Assembly (NCBI GenBank): GCA_001430745.1
Contig: KQ482003.1
Coordinates: 934,153 to 998,152 of the forward strand
Direction: 5' to 3'
DNA length: 64,000 bases
Source of the DNA: Auxenochlorella pyrenoidosa
Taxonomy: Eukaryota; Chlorophyta; Trebouxiophyceae; Chlorellales; Chlorellaceae
The notes below the pieces were generated by a model. It was not told the origin of the DNA, did no database searches, and saw only the letters and a list, made by a program, of their open reading frames with translations. Position 1 is the stretch's first letter. Each line of letters starts with the position of its first letter. The position numbers and the translations under genes were made by a program. Below, piece by piece: positions 49,601-62,000 of this stretch.

Positions 49601-52600
49601 TAGTGATTGCCCCTGTTCAACGTGCAGCTGGAGGAGCATCAGAAGCAGGCGCAAGCGGCGGCTGCTGAGCACGGCCCCAGCTGCACCTGCCCTGCGGCAG
49701 AGCAGCAGCGTGCGGAAGTGGAGAAGCTGCAGGCCAAGGTGGAGGAGCTGGACGGCTACGTGACAACAACCAGACAAGCGGCAGACACCCAGCTGGCTCG
49801 GGCTGCAGCAGATGCCCAGGCGCAGCAGCAGGTGGGTGTGCCAGAGCCAGGGACTCTCGTGTTTCTTTACCGTTTTGCTGCTGCGCAATGCAAACTGCCA
49901 GTGTAGTGTGGCTGATTCGAATATTAACCAAACCCAACCTCCTCCATCCAGGCCCTTCATGCCCAGCTGGCAGCGCTGCAGGGCAGTGCTTGCGAGCTGA
50001 GGGAGCTGCGATCCAGCGCATATGCCACTGTATCGCGGTTGCAGCAGGCTTGCAAGGAGCAGGGCGTTGCGACAGCCGCACTCCCCGATGGCTGCGAGCC
50101 CGGCTCCCTGCCGCAGCAGCTGAGGAGGGCAGCTGATCAATTGCTAGCGATGCTGCAGGTGCGGGCGAGGTGGTTGCATGCTGGCATGCACCTCACTCTT
50201 GAGCTTGACTGCACCCGCAGTATACAGGGAGTGCGTAATGCTCCCTGTGTGATGCTGCCTGCAGGAGCACAGCGAGCTGGTCACGGCATTCCAGCAGCAT
50301 GTGCAGCTCGATGGCACGCCGCCTGTCTCAGCAGCACCCGCTACTGCTGGCGTGCCTTTGGAGCATGCACAGCGTGCTGTCATCCGCTCCCTGGCTGCCC
50401 AGGTGTCCAGCCTCCAGTTGAGGCTGGAGCAGGCTGGTTGCTCGGTGCATGACAGGGTGCAGATGCTCAGCTTGGCTCTTGCCCCAGGTTCGGGGGTTGG
50501 AGACAGCGAGAGCTGCCCAGCCAGCCTGCAGCCATCAGGGAGAGGCTCAGCCATAGGCATAGACACCGAGGCCCTGGTGGGCATGGTGTCTCTGCTTAAG
50601 CAGCAGCTGGCGAGTCTGGACCAAATTCAGCAGCAGCTTGTGAGCCAGACTGTCGGCAGCCCTGAGGCAGCAAGCGGTGCCAGCAGCAGCGGCAGCACTA
50701 GCGACCCCGGCCACCTTGCCAGTGCTGCGCATGCTGCAGCATTGCTGGGCACAGAGCTGCCCTCCCTGCATGCAACCATTGCTGTGCTGGAGGCGGAGGT
50801 GCAACGCATGGTGGCCCACAAAGTGGTGCCGCCATCAGCAGCACTGTCCAGCCCAGACGGTGAGACTTGCGGAGCAGGGATGTTGTGGGGATGCATTGCT
50901 TGTCTGTTGTTTGACTAAACTGAGGCACCACGAAGTGGCAAATGATTGTACCATGAAGTGGCAAATGATTGTTGCGCCTGAGTTCCTTGCCAAGCCACAG
51001 TGTGGTGTCTCAATCAAATTCTGTTTGCAGGTGCCCTGCTGTGTCTTCCTGCAGCAGCTGCAGCAGCAGCAGCACCTTCTGGCGAGCTCACAGTGGCGGC
51101 TGAGGAGGCAATGCGGCGGGCCGAGAAGTGGAAGGGGCGGTGCAAGGAGCTGCGGGCCCAGCTGGAGGCAGCGAATCGTGCTGCTGCAGAGCAGGCGGCC
51201 ACTGTTCACAGCTTGCAGCAGCGGGTGGAGGACCTCGCAGCAGCGGGCACGCAGCTGGAGAGTGTGCTGCATGATACAGCTCAACAGCTGACGCAGGCAC
51301 TGCGCACAGCTGGCGAGCTGCAGGCAAACCTGCAGCAGGAGCAGGAGCAGTATGCTGAGGTGGGTCGCAGTTACCGTTCAGCATTCAGCTGCATGGCGTG
51401 GCACACCGTAGTGTGCTTGTATATGCCATGCAGCATGCAACAAATCCCTCTATATCCACACCTTGTGTTTCTCGCAGGCTAGACAGCGGCACCAGGCCCA
51501 GCTGCGGGAGGCTGCCCATGAGGTCGCAGCCTCCAAGGTGACAGATGCGCAACAGCAAGGGGTTGCCTGCTGCTCAAATGCTGTCAAGTCATGATATGAC
51601 CAGCATGCTTCAAAGCCGCTTATGCCCCTCACTGACAATATCGTCTTCTGTTGTTTCAAACCACGTTTGTGCAGGCAGCTGCAGACGAACAGCGGCAGGA
51701 GAACAATGTGCTGTCAGCCCGGCTGGAGGCCCTCAAGGCCAGCGTGCACAGCAGCGGAGGCGCGGAGGAGGACCTGCGTGCCCAGCTGCAGGAGCTGGGA
51801 GAGCAGGTGGCAGTGCTGACAGCAGCCCAGGTATGCAGCTTATCTTGCTGTGAATGCAAGGGCAAAGTTTTCGCAGAAGTGCGGTGCATTCAACAGAAGG
51901 ATCCCTGCTGGCATGCTCTTATACACATCTTTGCGCCTGCTGCAGGAGGTCGCCAAAATCGAGAGTCTGGAGCAGCGGCAGGCGCTGACTGCGGCGCAGC
52001 AGGAGCTGGGTGCGGCGAGAGCTTCCTATGCTGCTCTGGCAGTGGAGAAGCAACGCCGAGAGGAGGAGCTGTCTGGGCTGCTGCAGGGCCTACAGCATGA
52101 GTGCCGCAACCTGCTGGGTGTGGTTGAGCAGGCTGAGCAGCAGCAGGTTGAGGTGAGTGATGAGAGAACGGTACTATGAGCAGCCCATCAATGCTGACTT
52201 CGAGGAAAAGGCTCAATAGGCAGGAGCCGCTGCTTTGCGTAAGCGTTCATGTTCTGCATGAAATCATCTGCTGCCCACAGGTTCTTGTCTTGCGCTCAAA
52301 TGCAGGTTGAGGAGCGGTTCCAGGCGCAGCTTGCAGTGCTTGGCTCTCAGGTGCTGGAGATTGGAGACAGTGCAGCAGCACACGTGCCGGCCGTTGAGTC
52401 AGCGCTGGGCAGGCTCCACCAGTCTGCCGAGGAGCTGGAGGTCCGGTTGCTGCGCCTGGAGGCGCAGGCAGCTGTTGCAGCAGAGGACCGTCGGGACGCA
52501 GCGGCTGCGCGCTGGGCCAACCTGGAGCGCTGTCGGCGGTATCGTGCTGCTGTGAGGCAGCTGCGAGATGGGTTACAGGCTCAGCTGCTGGATGCGCAGG

Positions 52601-54938
52601 CGGCCTCCCACCTGCAGGCAGCACAGTTGGCTGCGCTGCAGTCAGCGCTGGAGACTGCCCGGGCCGAGGGCGAGGAGCTGGCCGGCCGGCTGCAGGAGGC
52701 CCAGGTGCTGCACCAGCAGGAGCTGCAGCAGCGGGCAGACGAGCATCAGGTGGCGCTGGCAACCCTGCAGCAGCAGGCAGAGGAGCAGCGACAGCTCGTG
52801 CAGCAGCAAGCAGAGGCAGCAGCTGCCGAAGCGGTGGCAGCGGCAGAAGATCGTTGCCGCGTCGAGTCCGCAGCGAGGTGGGTGTTCTATGCAAATACCC
52901 GTCTCGAGTGGTTGCTGCTATATCAGGCCGTCGCGGTTCTGTTCTGCTGTGTTGCAGGGAAGCGTTACGATGCACCATGCCTGTTTCAAAGCGTGGAATG
53001 CGAGTTGCATGCCTGCAGGGCGTGCCACCTGCAGCAGCACGCGCTGGCCGACCTGGAGGCCGCTGCCCAGCAGTGCAACACCCTGCAAGCACAGCTTGAT
53101 GCGGTGCAAGCAGAGTTCCAGCGGTACCAGGCTGTCAAGGCGGTAGAAGTGCGGCTGCTGGAGCAGCGTGTGTTGCGCCAGCTTGGCGCCAGCGGCGTTA
53201 GCAGCAGCAGCGGTCCCGCCCAAGGAAGTGGTCCCGCAGCTGGGGCAGGTGATGCTCCGCCTGCTAGCCTGGACGAGTTGGAGGCAGCGACGAGGGACGA
53301 GGCTATTGCTGCTGCGCTACGCGAGGCCCGCTTGGAGCGCCTGCAGCGGCAGCGGCTCGAGGGCGACCTGGCCGCAGCGCGGGCAGCAGAGGAGCAGGTG
53401 GGGCAGCTGCACAGCAAGGCCAGGGCAGCCGAGCAGGAGCTGGCGGCTGCCCGCAGCAGGCATGCAGCTGAGCGCGAGCGCGCCGAGCGCTTGTCAGCCG
53501 AGCTGGCAGATTGCCAGGCTGCGCTGCGGCTGGCCAAGACGGAGGGCGCCCTGCGGCTCAAAGAGCTACAGGGGCTGCGGCGTGCAGTGGCGGACAGCGA
53601 GAACAGCAGGCCCAATGCAGCCGCTCTGCTGGAGGGTGAGCAAGAGGCGCGCAAGGCGGCAGAGGCGCAGCTGCGCGAGGCACGGCAGGCCCTGGCGCGC
53701 AAGGCAGAGCTCGTCAAGGACCTGCGGTCCAAGGTGATGGGCAGGGAGGCTCGGCGTGGGCCGCAGCCAGCCGCCACAGTGTTCTTTGTCGATGTTTGAC
53801 GTTCGGTAAGGTTGAGCTTACCTCACTCTGTGTCATGCATTCCTCATCACTCCTTCCATTCTGGCTTTGTGTGCAGGTGGCCAGCCTGGAGCGTGAGCTG
53901 GCTGCTCAGGACACTGCTCCTCTGGCAGCAGAGCTTGAGGCATGCCAGGCGCGGCTGCGCCAGACACAGGCTGCGTGCGGCAGCAAGGAGGCAGCTCTTC
54001 GGGAGCTGCGTGAGCGGCTGGAGCAGCAGACCAGGCCAGTACATTTTGTGGGAGGGCGTTGCATATGAGAAGGAAAAGTAGAGGGTGTTGAAATTTGCAT
54101 GCAAGATGCTGATCGTCATGCATGCTTATCTCTTCTGTTGCAGGCTGGCACGGCAGCAAGGCATCCTGGAGCAGAGGGAAGCTCAGCAGCCGGAGCTGCT
54201 GCGCCTGAGCCGCGAGCTCAGCGACCGAGATGCCCAGCTGGCCGAGCTGCACCGCCAGCTGCGGCAGGTGCACCAGGAGCTGGCAGCCACGACTGCCGAC
54301 CTGCAGCAGGCGTCCGCCAGCCATGAGACAGAGGCAGGCAATGCAGCTGGCAGGCTGTCCGAGGCACAGCAATGTGTGCACCAGCTGGCCCACACTGTGC
54401 GGCTGCTTCTGGGCACGCTAGCACAGCTTGGCGCTGCTGCTGCTGCAGCTGCCCCAGGTGGACGCTCTCAGGTGGGAGCACATTTGCTCACGTGTTCACA
54501 CGCTTTGTGGTGGATGTGAGAACCATGAGACCATTGAACAGCACAAAGGCAAGGATGCAATGTTTTTCACAGCCTGGACTCCTTGTGCAGGAGGCCATGG
54601 ATGACATGGCGGCGACTGCCAGCGATCTAGCTGGGCTCGTGGACCTTTCGCCTGACGATATTGGTGCCGTTCTGTTGCCCAGCGGGGGCCACGCATACGG
54701 TTCTGGCGGCGATCCCACCCTGGTAGAAGATGCTGCCCAGCAAGCGCGGGCTGCCATGGAGCAGTTGGAGGCTCAGGCAAGCACCCAGCATTGGCAGCAG
54801 GCCCTGGCATGCGCAGGGCACTTGCAGGCTGCCATAGGAGCGCTGCAGGAGCAGTGCCTCCAGGTGGTGGCAGCCTTGGGGGCAGCAGGAGGAGCAGCTG
54901 GCGAGCAGCACATCGCGGCAGTTGACCAGTTTTTTTAA
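46633..54938 (+). CDS. Very long coiled-coil protein of unknown function (1955 aa)
   Basis: I do not recognise a family. Twenty exons close exactly to 1955 aa of heptad-rich, E/Q/A/R/L-rich sequence (for example LRERLADALDELGVAHAQLA, LLEEQLDDARGDLSHARQQV). Breaks occur at Ala-, Gln- and Ser/Gly-rich linkers and at one Cys pair (CTCPAAEQQ). No motor, kinase, GRIP, membrane or zinc domain is visible. The layout resembles golgins, centrosomal/basal-body or myosin-tail-like scaffolds (inference only). Introns after 48652 and 54034 appear to have GC donors. Exons: 46633-46890, 46984-47193, 47316-47540, 47688-47834, 47979-48149, 48265-48459, 48575-48652, 48769-49473, 49628-49831, 49952-50158, 50265-50859, 51031-51359, 51478-51537, 51675-51830, 51946-52152, 52306-52877, 53019-53733, 53877-54034, 54144-54471, 54591-54938. 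The stop lies 74 bp from the convergent GCP4 stop. Confidence 0.75.
50928..50972. repeat. Two tandem copies of a 22-23-bp unit in an intron of the coiled-coil gene
   Basis: The unit containing GAAGTGGCAAATGATTGT occurs twice in direct succession within intron 11 (50860-51030). Confidence 0.85.
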
Positions 54939-55012
54939 CTGACTCTGTATCATAGCAAATGACTTCTTTTTTGTTTGAAAGTTGGTGGCGTGCAAATCAC
55001 GAGCAAACATGA
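54939..55012. other. Convergent 74-bp spacer
   Basis: Only 74 bp separate the stop codons of the coiled-coil gene (plus) and the GCP4 gene (minus). It is AT-rich and has no TGTAA on either strand, so the two 3' UTRs very probably overlap. Confidence 0.7.
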
Positions 55013-58000
55013 TCATTGACTAGGTGCTGAACCCGGGCCCCAGCCAAGGCCCGCGCTCGCCTGCCGCTCTGCAAAGCCATTGAAGTTGAGACGCGTCACC
55101 AGCTGGCGCAGGGCGGGGGCGCGCAGGATCCGGCCGCTGGACAGCATGGTGTAGAAGAGCCGCTGCTTCAGGCGCCACTGCTTGCTGATGCCGCGCAGCG
55201 CCACGGCAGCGCCCTCCAGGTTCCCGTCGCCCACCCGCTGCACGAGCGCGCACAGCTCGCGGCAGCGCCGCAGGATGTCCTCCAGGTGCAGCATCAGCTG
55301 CTTCATGTCCAAAAAGGCCTGCCAGGAAGCGCAAAACATAACAAGACGCGAGCACCTTGACAAACGTGTGCGTCTTTCTTGCTTGGCAAACACAACGCAT
55401 GTCAGTGGCAGGCGTGCCACACAGCAGCACAGCAGCCCACCTGCGAGACCAGGCTGTCCACAAACTGCCTGTGAGCAGCATCGGCGGCACTGAAGTCCGC
55501 AGCGCTCAAAATGGCGGACCGCAGCTGCGAGAAGCTGGCATCCACCACGTCCATGGACAAGTACAGGGCAAGGTTGCTGCAGTGGAGCCAAGAAAGGCAT
55601 GTGCTGCTAAGCGCAAACATACCAGCAGAGAAGCAGGAGTTTGCCCGTGCACATAAAGCTGTTTGACATTGCAGATCACATCCTGCACGTGCAGACATGG
55701 CATGCCAAAGTGCATCCTTGCCTGACAAAGTGGTGCTGGTGCTGCCGCTCCTGTGACAGCGCGGTGCGCAGGGCTGCAGGCACGCGCGGCAGCCTGTCAT
55801 CCTCTGGTTTCCGATGCTGCAGGGCCTGCAGTGGCAGCGAGCGCATCGTGGGTGCGTATGCTGAACCGAGCTTCACACAGAGATGACACAAAGATTCTGA
55901 CAAAAGTTTTGAGGCACACCCCCAAGGAGGGAGCCCCCGGCAGCACACCTGCAGCGTTGCCCAGGCCTCTTCCAGGGCCAGCTGCACACGCCTCAGGCGG
56001 AACATGTGCTGCCAGAGTGCGCCATACTTGCTCAGCACCTGCGGAGCAGAAATCACCCAACGGTCAGATCTTTTCCTATATTCCAGGCATCAATGCTGTA
56101 AAACAAAAACGTGACAATCCCGCAGCAAGCCGAGCAATCTCCACGGTTGTGTTGTCACTTCTTCCCGCTCCCGCTGCACCGCAGATGCCTCACCTCAGGT
56201 GGGAAGAGCAGCTGCAGAGGCCACTCCACCGTGCACTCCAGGAACAGCCCGTCCCACGCGTCACCACGAGGCACGGTGATCGAGGCGCAGCGCGCCGGGT
56301 GCCACACCGGCGGGCCGCCCTCTGCCTCTGGCTGCGCCGCCCGGTCGGCGGGCACCCAGCGCAGCGCCAGGGCGGCAAACAGCGGGTCCGTCTCGGCGGT
56401 GCTCTTCAGCGCAGACTGCTGGAAGGCCAGCGCGATGTCGGCCTCGGCGGTGTTGGGCTTGGGCTCCCCCGCCAGCAGCGCCCTGGCCTGCAGCATGCGC
56501 AGGCGCATGGCACCCAAGCACACCCGGTTTCAACTGTGTCACCATGCTGCGCGCACCGTACCAAGCAATGCCTGGGCGGGTTCGGCCACGCTCGAGTGCC
56601 ACAAGAATAGCCTTTCAACTTTCCCAATGTTGGAGCAGGAGAACTGCTGCATGTGCAGCTGCATGGGCACTGAAGGGATAACATCCAGCCGCTGCACCAT
56701 CACTGGCGGCAGGCGCGCGCACCTCGTCCAGGAAGAGCTGGTAGAAGTCGCCCTTGCCCAGCAGGAAGTAGCTGCGCACCGCCTCAAACTGGCCCATGAG
56801 GTCGCACCTGTGCTGCACCAGGTCCCAGAGCAGGGAGGACACCTGCAGGTGGAGCGAGGCACAGGACAGCGGACCAAAGCACAGGGCGTGCATGGCAGCG
56901 GCTGGAGGACAACAAAGACGAGGCAGGCCTACGTAATGGCAGAAAGCAATGCCCAACCAGCCCCTTGCCGTTCTCAACATCCTCAAAGTGCATGTGTTGG
57001 TGTGTGCCACATGTATGGGCCCACACCAACACATACACTGTCTGACATGTCATACATGTCGCACACACCAACACATGCACTTTGAGGATGTTGAGAAGGG
57101 TAGGGGGCATGTTGGGGCGTTGCTTGGTGAAGCCCGTCCGGTGATCCAGCCCACCTTGGCCCGCATCATCTCGATGCAGTGGTCAAACTGCGCGGCGCCG
57201 AAGCCCTCGGCCGCCTGCAGGCTGTGCAGCGCCTGCGAGAAGCCCAGGATCTCGGCGTGCGCGCGCAGCGCCTGGTGCGAGGCCGCCGAGCTCATGGGCT
57301 GCTTGAGCACGCGCACCGCCTTTCCGATGAAGAGCACCGCCTCCGCGGTGGGCAGCGAGACGTCGGGGGGCAGGTCGGACAGGCAGACCTGCGCAGGCGG
57401 TGCACCGCTGGCGCAGGGTCGGGGCGTGCCCATCGATGCAGAGCGCTGCTGGCAGATGGCAGGCGCTGTCAATCAACAGCAACGGTGGAGGGCGGACTTT
57501 ATGGCAAATACGTGCAGGCTGTGAGCCCAGCACAAACGCACGCACCCTCAACACTGGCAGATTCCTTGCCTGGAAGCCGGCGTGCCACTCCAGCGGCTCC
57601 CAGTCCAGCATCTCCCCCCCACCGCCCACAGCACCGGCGCCCAGGCGCAGCGGCGAGGGCGAGGCAGCGCTGCCGTGCCTGCCCCTCTCTTCATCAGCTG
57701 CATGGCTGCGCCGTACAAAGAACTCGCCAGCCCGGTCGAGCAGCAGGCCATGCACCAACCAAGATTCCAGCTGCTTGAACAGCACCTGGCGGCAGTGCCA
57801 CAGCAGGCGCTGCGCGCATGACTGCACGGCAGGCGTGCCCGAGTGAGCACGCAGGCTGAGCACGCGCATGATGGCTGCGCCTGCCAGGTCGCGGCCCTCC
57901 ACCTCGCCCACCAGCGCTGCTGCCTCAGGCAGCAACGTCTCCCACTGCAGCAGCATGTGCGGGTGGTGGGATGAGCGACGCATCTCCCAGATGAGCTCGC

Positions 58001-58681
58001 ATCAGGATACTTGTCACGGCGCAGCACCAACGTCGCTGGCGCACCTCGAGCAGGAAGTGCTGCACCGTCAGCAGCGGCAGCGGCGTGGCCAGGTGCAGCA
58101 AGTGTGCCTCCACCCGCAGGACGGCGGAGCGGAAGACGTCCAGCAGCTCTGAGATGCCGTTGGCCAGCGCCACGCGGTACAGGCTGGGCGGCGCGGCACT
58201 GCCGCCCTCCAGCCCGTCCAGGGTGCTGCCGCCTGCGGCCTCCACAAAGGCTTCAAGCACTGAATAGCTGGCGCCAAGTGCTGCCAGCCGGTTGAGCTGC
58301 TCCCTGCGGGCAAAAGAGGGGGTTGCATGTGGGAAAAGATGAAAACTACGGCGAAAACAAACGCGAGCCTGGAGGCGGGTGGCGGCCCTGCGCAGCGGCG
58401 CAAACAAGGGGCTGGCGACTGCAGAAACCGCGATCGCAGCATTGTCGGGGTGTGCTGCAGTGTGCACATGGCGGGTCGACGGGCAGGAGGCGAAGCTCGA
58501 ACCCGAGCAACTGATCCGTGGGCCCGCCGCAAGACAAGAGCTCTAGCAGAGCACACCTCTCAGGAGGGGTGACCCAGTCGATCTCCTCGGCCAGCACGAT
58601 GCTCGCGCCTCGCACAACAAAGGCGTCGCCCGGAGCCCCCACGAGCGCCAGCAGCAGCTCCGGCAGCAGCGTGGCAGCCAT
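55013..58681 (-). CDS. Gamma-tubulin complex component 4 (GCP4)
   Basis: Ten exons close exactly to 680 aa (human GCP4 is 667). The N-terminus MAATLLPELLLALVGAPGDA, the EQLNRLAALGASY block and the QRLLWHCRQVLFKQLESWLV...GEFFVRR segment match the GRIP1 half of GCP4. VLFIGKAVRVLK, HCIEMMRAK and SYFLLGKGDFYQLFLDE follow. The GRIP2 half has NLALYLSMDVVDASFSQL and LFYTMLSSGR. GCP4 is a lateral subunit of the gamma-tubulin ring complex that nucleates microtubules. Introns after 57570 and 55722 start with GC; the intron 57154-56843 contains a large inverted repeat. Exons: 58681-58557, 58303-58045, 57944-57570, 57388-57155, 56842-56723, 56487-56194, 56038-55949, 55825-55722, 55576-55441, 55318-55013. 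Confidence 0.92.
56971..57097. repeat. Near-perfect inverted repeat, 47-bp arms, inside a GCP4 intron
   Basis: Arms 56971-57017 and 57051-57097 are reverse complements at 46 of 47 positions, separated by a 33-bp loop. The loop repeats part of the arm (CACACCAACACAT). Similarity continues imperfectly outward for roughly 25 bp on each side (about 56943-57125). The element lies wholly in the intron 57154-56843. Confidence 0.95.
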
Positions 58682-59004
58682 GATTGTTCGAGGGCGAGGC
58701 CCGCGGCAGACTAGCAGTCAAGCCCCTCCCTAAGTTTGCATTCTCCACTTACCGCCGCCGACGTGCACGCTGCTGCTGGGGCTTGCGTGCTTCACCGATC
58801 TCTGACCTGCTGAGCCCATGTACATTTTCTACAAGGTTCGAAGATTCGTTGTGTAAAGCAAGTGCAGGCAAAGCAGATGCAGCAAGACAGAGGGAGAACG
58901 AAATGAAGTGAAAGATGCAAAAGCAACAACAAACTGAGCATGCTCAAATACAGCAATCCAGGCTTAGACCAGAGGCTGGCCACGTTAGTTTTCCAAGTGA
59001 TTTC
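58682..59004. other. Intergenic: GCP4 promoter and MetH 3' end
   Basis: This is 323 bp between two minus-strand genes. No minus-strand TGTAA was found for MetH. No reading frame with family support was seen. Confidence 0.5.
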
Positions 59005-62000
59005 TCACGGCTCGTAATTGAGCATGGGCCTGAGCCACCGCTGCGTCTCTTCAAGGGGCTGCAGGAGCAGGAAACAGGAGCACTCTCATGAGCAAAGCTT
59101 TGCTTGCAAGTTCTGCAGTTATGGTTGCATCCCTGCGCCCGGCTTGCTGACTCTTTACGCAAAAGCACCGACTGCCAGTACGCATGTGCATTGCAATCCA
59201 CACATCTTCCCAGCCCTCCACGCACCATCTTCTTGCGCGCCGCATAGTCCTCCACTTGGTCCTGGGTGATCTTGCCTGCACACGGAGGGGCATGGAAGCA
59301 GGGTGACCACAAAGAGGGCATGAAAGGGGCAGCTCGCATGCCTGGGTGGTTTGTGCCCAATGCAGGGAGTGCACCTCCTCCTGCAAAGTGGCCATACTCA
59401 CCGACAGCAAAGTAGCTGGAGGCGGGGCTTGCAAAGTAGAGGCCTGACACCGCGGCGGCGGGCAGCATGGCCATGGACTCGGTCAGGCCCATGCCAACCT
59501 GCACACGTGGGTGGGTGGCAGAAGGAGGCATGAGCAGGCAGCACGCTGATCTGGTATCACCCAGCGCTCGCCAGCAGGCGTGCTTGCGCTGCTGCAGCCC
59601 GTCGCCGCCCCGGAGGGGCGCACCTGCTCCTCCACCTTCATCAGGTCCCACATGGTGCGCTTCTCGGTGTGGTCGGGCTGGCTGGGGTAGCCAGGGGCCG
59701 GGCGGATGCCGCGGTACTTGACCTGCACAGGTGGCATGGCTGGGGCCACGTCAGTGCCCTTGGCAGGAGACATGCGCATTGAGCGCAGGCCGATGGGCAG
59801 GCGGACGGCTGGCAGACGCGGCCAAGAGGCCGAGACAGCGCATTGCACCAAAACTTGCATGTAGCATTGACCCGGTTCCGCACCTTGAGCATGTCGTCCA
59901 CGCTGAGGTCCTCGTCGGCCGCGTAGCCCCACACCTCGCGCCGCACCAGCTCGTGCAGCTTCTCTGCAAAGGCCTCGGCCAGCCGGTCTGCCAGCGCCTC
60001 GGCCATGATGTACGAGTAGTCGTCGCCGGCCGCCTTGTAGCCCTCCACAATGCTCTCCAGGCCCATGGCTGCGACGCCGGGGGCAGGGTGTTGGAGGCGT
60101 TCAGCTACTTTACAGGATGAACAGTCTCAGCAGTTGCCGAGTGAAGGCAAACAACAGCACAAGGGAGACAAAGACCCCACCAAGCAAAGCAAGCCTTGCC
60201 ACTCCGATTACCACTGGGCGATGCGGGAGGGCACCCACCTGCGTTGGCAAACATGCCCAGGTAGTCGACCATGCCGGTGGAGCGCGGCGCGATGAAGTCA
60301 GACACGCAGAAGTAGGGCTCGCCCGCGTCCTTCTCCGCCTGCTGGCGCAGCCCGTGGAAGCGGGCCGCCACCTGCGCCAGGGCAGGTCCAGCAGGAGAGG
60401 TGCGGGTGTGTAAAGCTGGAACGCAGTCTGGAGGGGCGGCCACGCAAGGAGCGCATGAAGCTGATTGCTGGGCAGCCTCAATCTTTACCGTCCTCCCTCT
60501 GCCGCTGGCACCTACCTCTGCGCGTGTCTCGTCGGAGTAGACCTCGATGTCGTCGCCCACCGAGTTGGCCGCGTAGATGCCCACAATGCCCACCATGCGC
60601 AGCTTCTTGCCCGCGATGATTTCCTGCGGCGTGAGAGAGGGGCGGGATAGAGCAGGCATTCAGGGATGGCAAAGGACGAACCAGGCGTTCACAGATCGCG
60701 AAGGAACCCAGCACAGCTAGTGAGAAATGCAAGGCAGTTGGCATGCCTTGCTGGCACGTTAGCACCATCAGGCCTCCCGGCCTCTTCACCCACGTTGAGC
60801 ATCTCCTGCGCCTCGTCAAACAGCTTCTTGGCCTCTGATCCCACTGTCTCGTCGTTGAAGATCTTCGGGTAGCCGCGGTTGGGGTACCGTCCCCGCAGCT
60901 GCCACACCTGCAGGTGTCCAGGCAACACAGCAGCGCACACGCAGGTGCAGATGAGCACAACGCTCTGCAGCTGGCAGCCACATAGACATGCCCTCTTTGC
61001 CCCGCTTCCAAAGTCCCCGATCAGAAAACCTAACGAGTATGCGCAAGCGCTTGCCTGGAAGAAGGGGTTCCAGTCGATGTAGGGCAGCAGCTCCTCGATG
61101 GGGAAGTCCTGGTACACCTTGGTGCCCAGCAGGGCGGGCTTCGCTGGCGCGTTGGCCGGGTCCGCCCAGTCAACCTGCATGAAATACCAGAGTCCAGCAA
61201 GGTTCAAGCCCAGCCTGCCAACCCAACATGCCGGCGATGCTGTTTGGATGCAGCAATTGCCAATCAAAAGGGCCAAGGTGCACGGCTCCAAGATCTGAGA
61301 CCACGTACTGCTTGCAAGCGCACCCTGCCAGCCCAGCGATGCAAGGCACAGCACATACAATGAGCGCACCTGCAGTGCCTTCTTCTGCGCCTCTGGCAAC
61401 GGCAGGTACTTGCGGTCCTCCAGGCCCGCATAGAACTCCTCCCGCATCTCTGCGTACTGCTCCCTGCAGGCAGGCAGGGCAGGACAAGGCAGTACATGGA
61501 TACAGCCGGCTGGCAGGCATGCCGACAAGTCAGAGGGCACCGGGCACAGCGCCCTGCCCACAACAAATTACATAGAAGGCGAACCTCCACGCGGCCGCAC
61601 TCTCCCAAGGCTCGCGCCCTGTCCTCCCCCCCTCTCACCGGATGTCCTCCACAAACTCCTCGCGCTGCTTGGAGTCCAGCAGGCTCTGCGCCACCGGCAC
61701 GCTGCGCGAGGCGTCCAGCACGTACACCACCGGCCCGCTGTACTGCGGCGCAATCTTCACGGCGGTGTGCATCTTGGAGGTGGTGGCGCCGCCGATGAGC
61801 AGCGGCAGCTTCAGGCCGCGCTCCTCCATGCGCTTGGCCACGGTGACCTGCCAACAGGGGCAGGGCAGGGGAGGGGGGTGAGGTGCGCTGCAGTGAGCAA
61901 TGAGTGGGGCACTGCAGAGCGCCGGCTCTGATCCAGCCCGGTTGCGCGTGCCGCACCAGGACTTGAGGTGCACACCACCAGGAGTGGCCCCTCCCCACCC

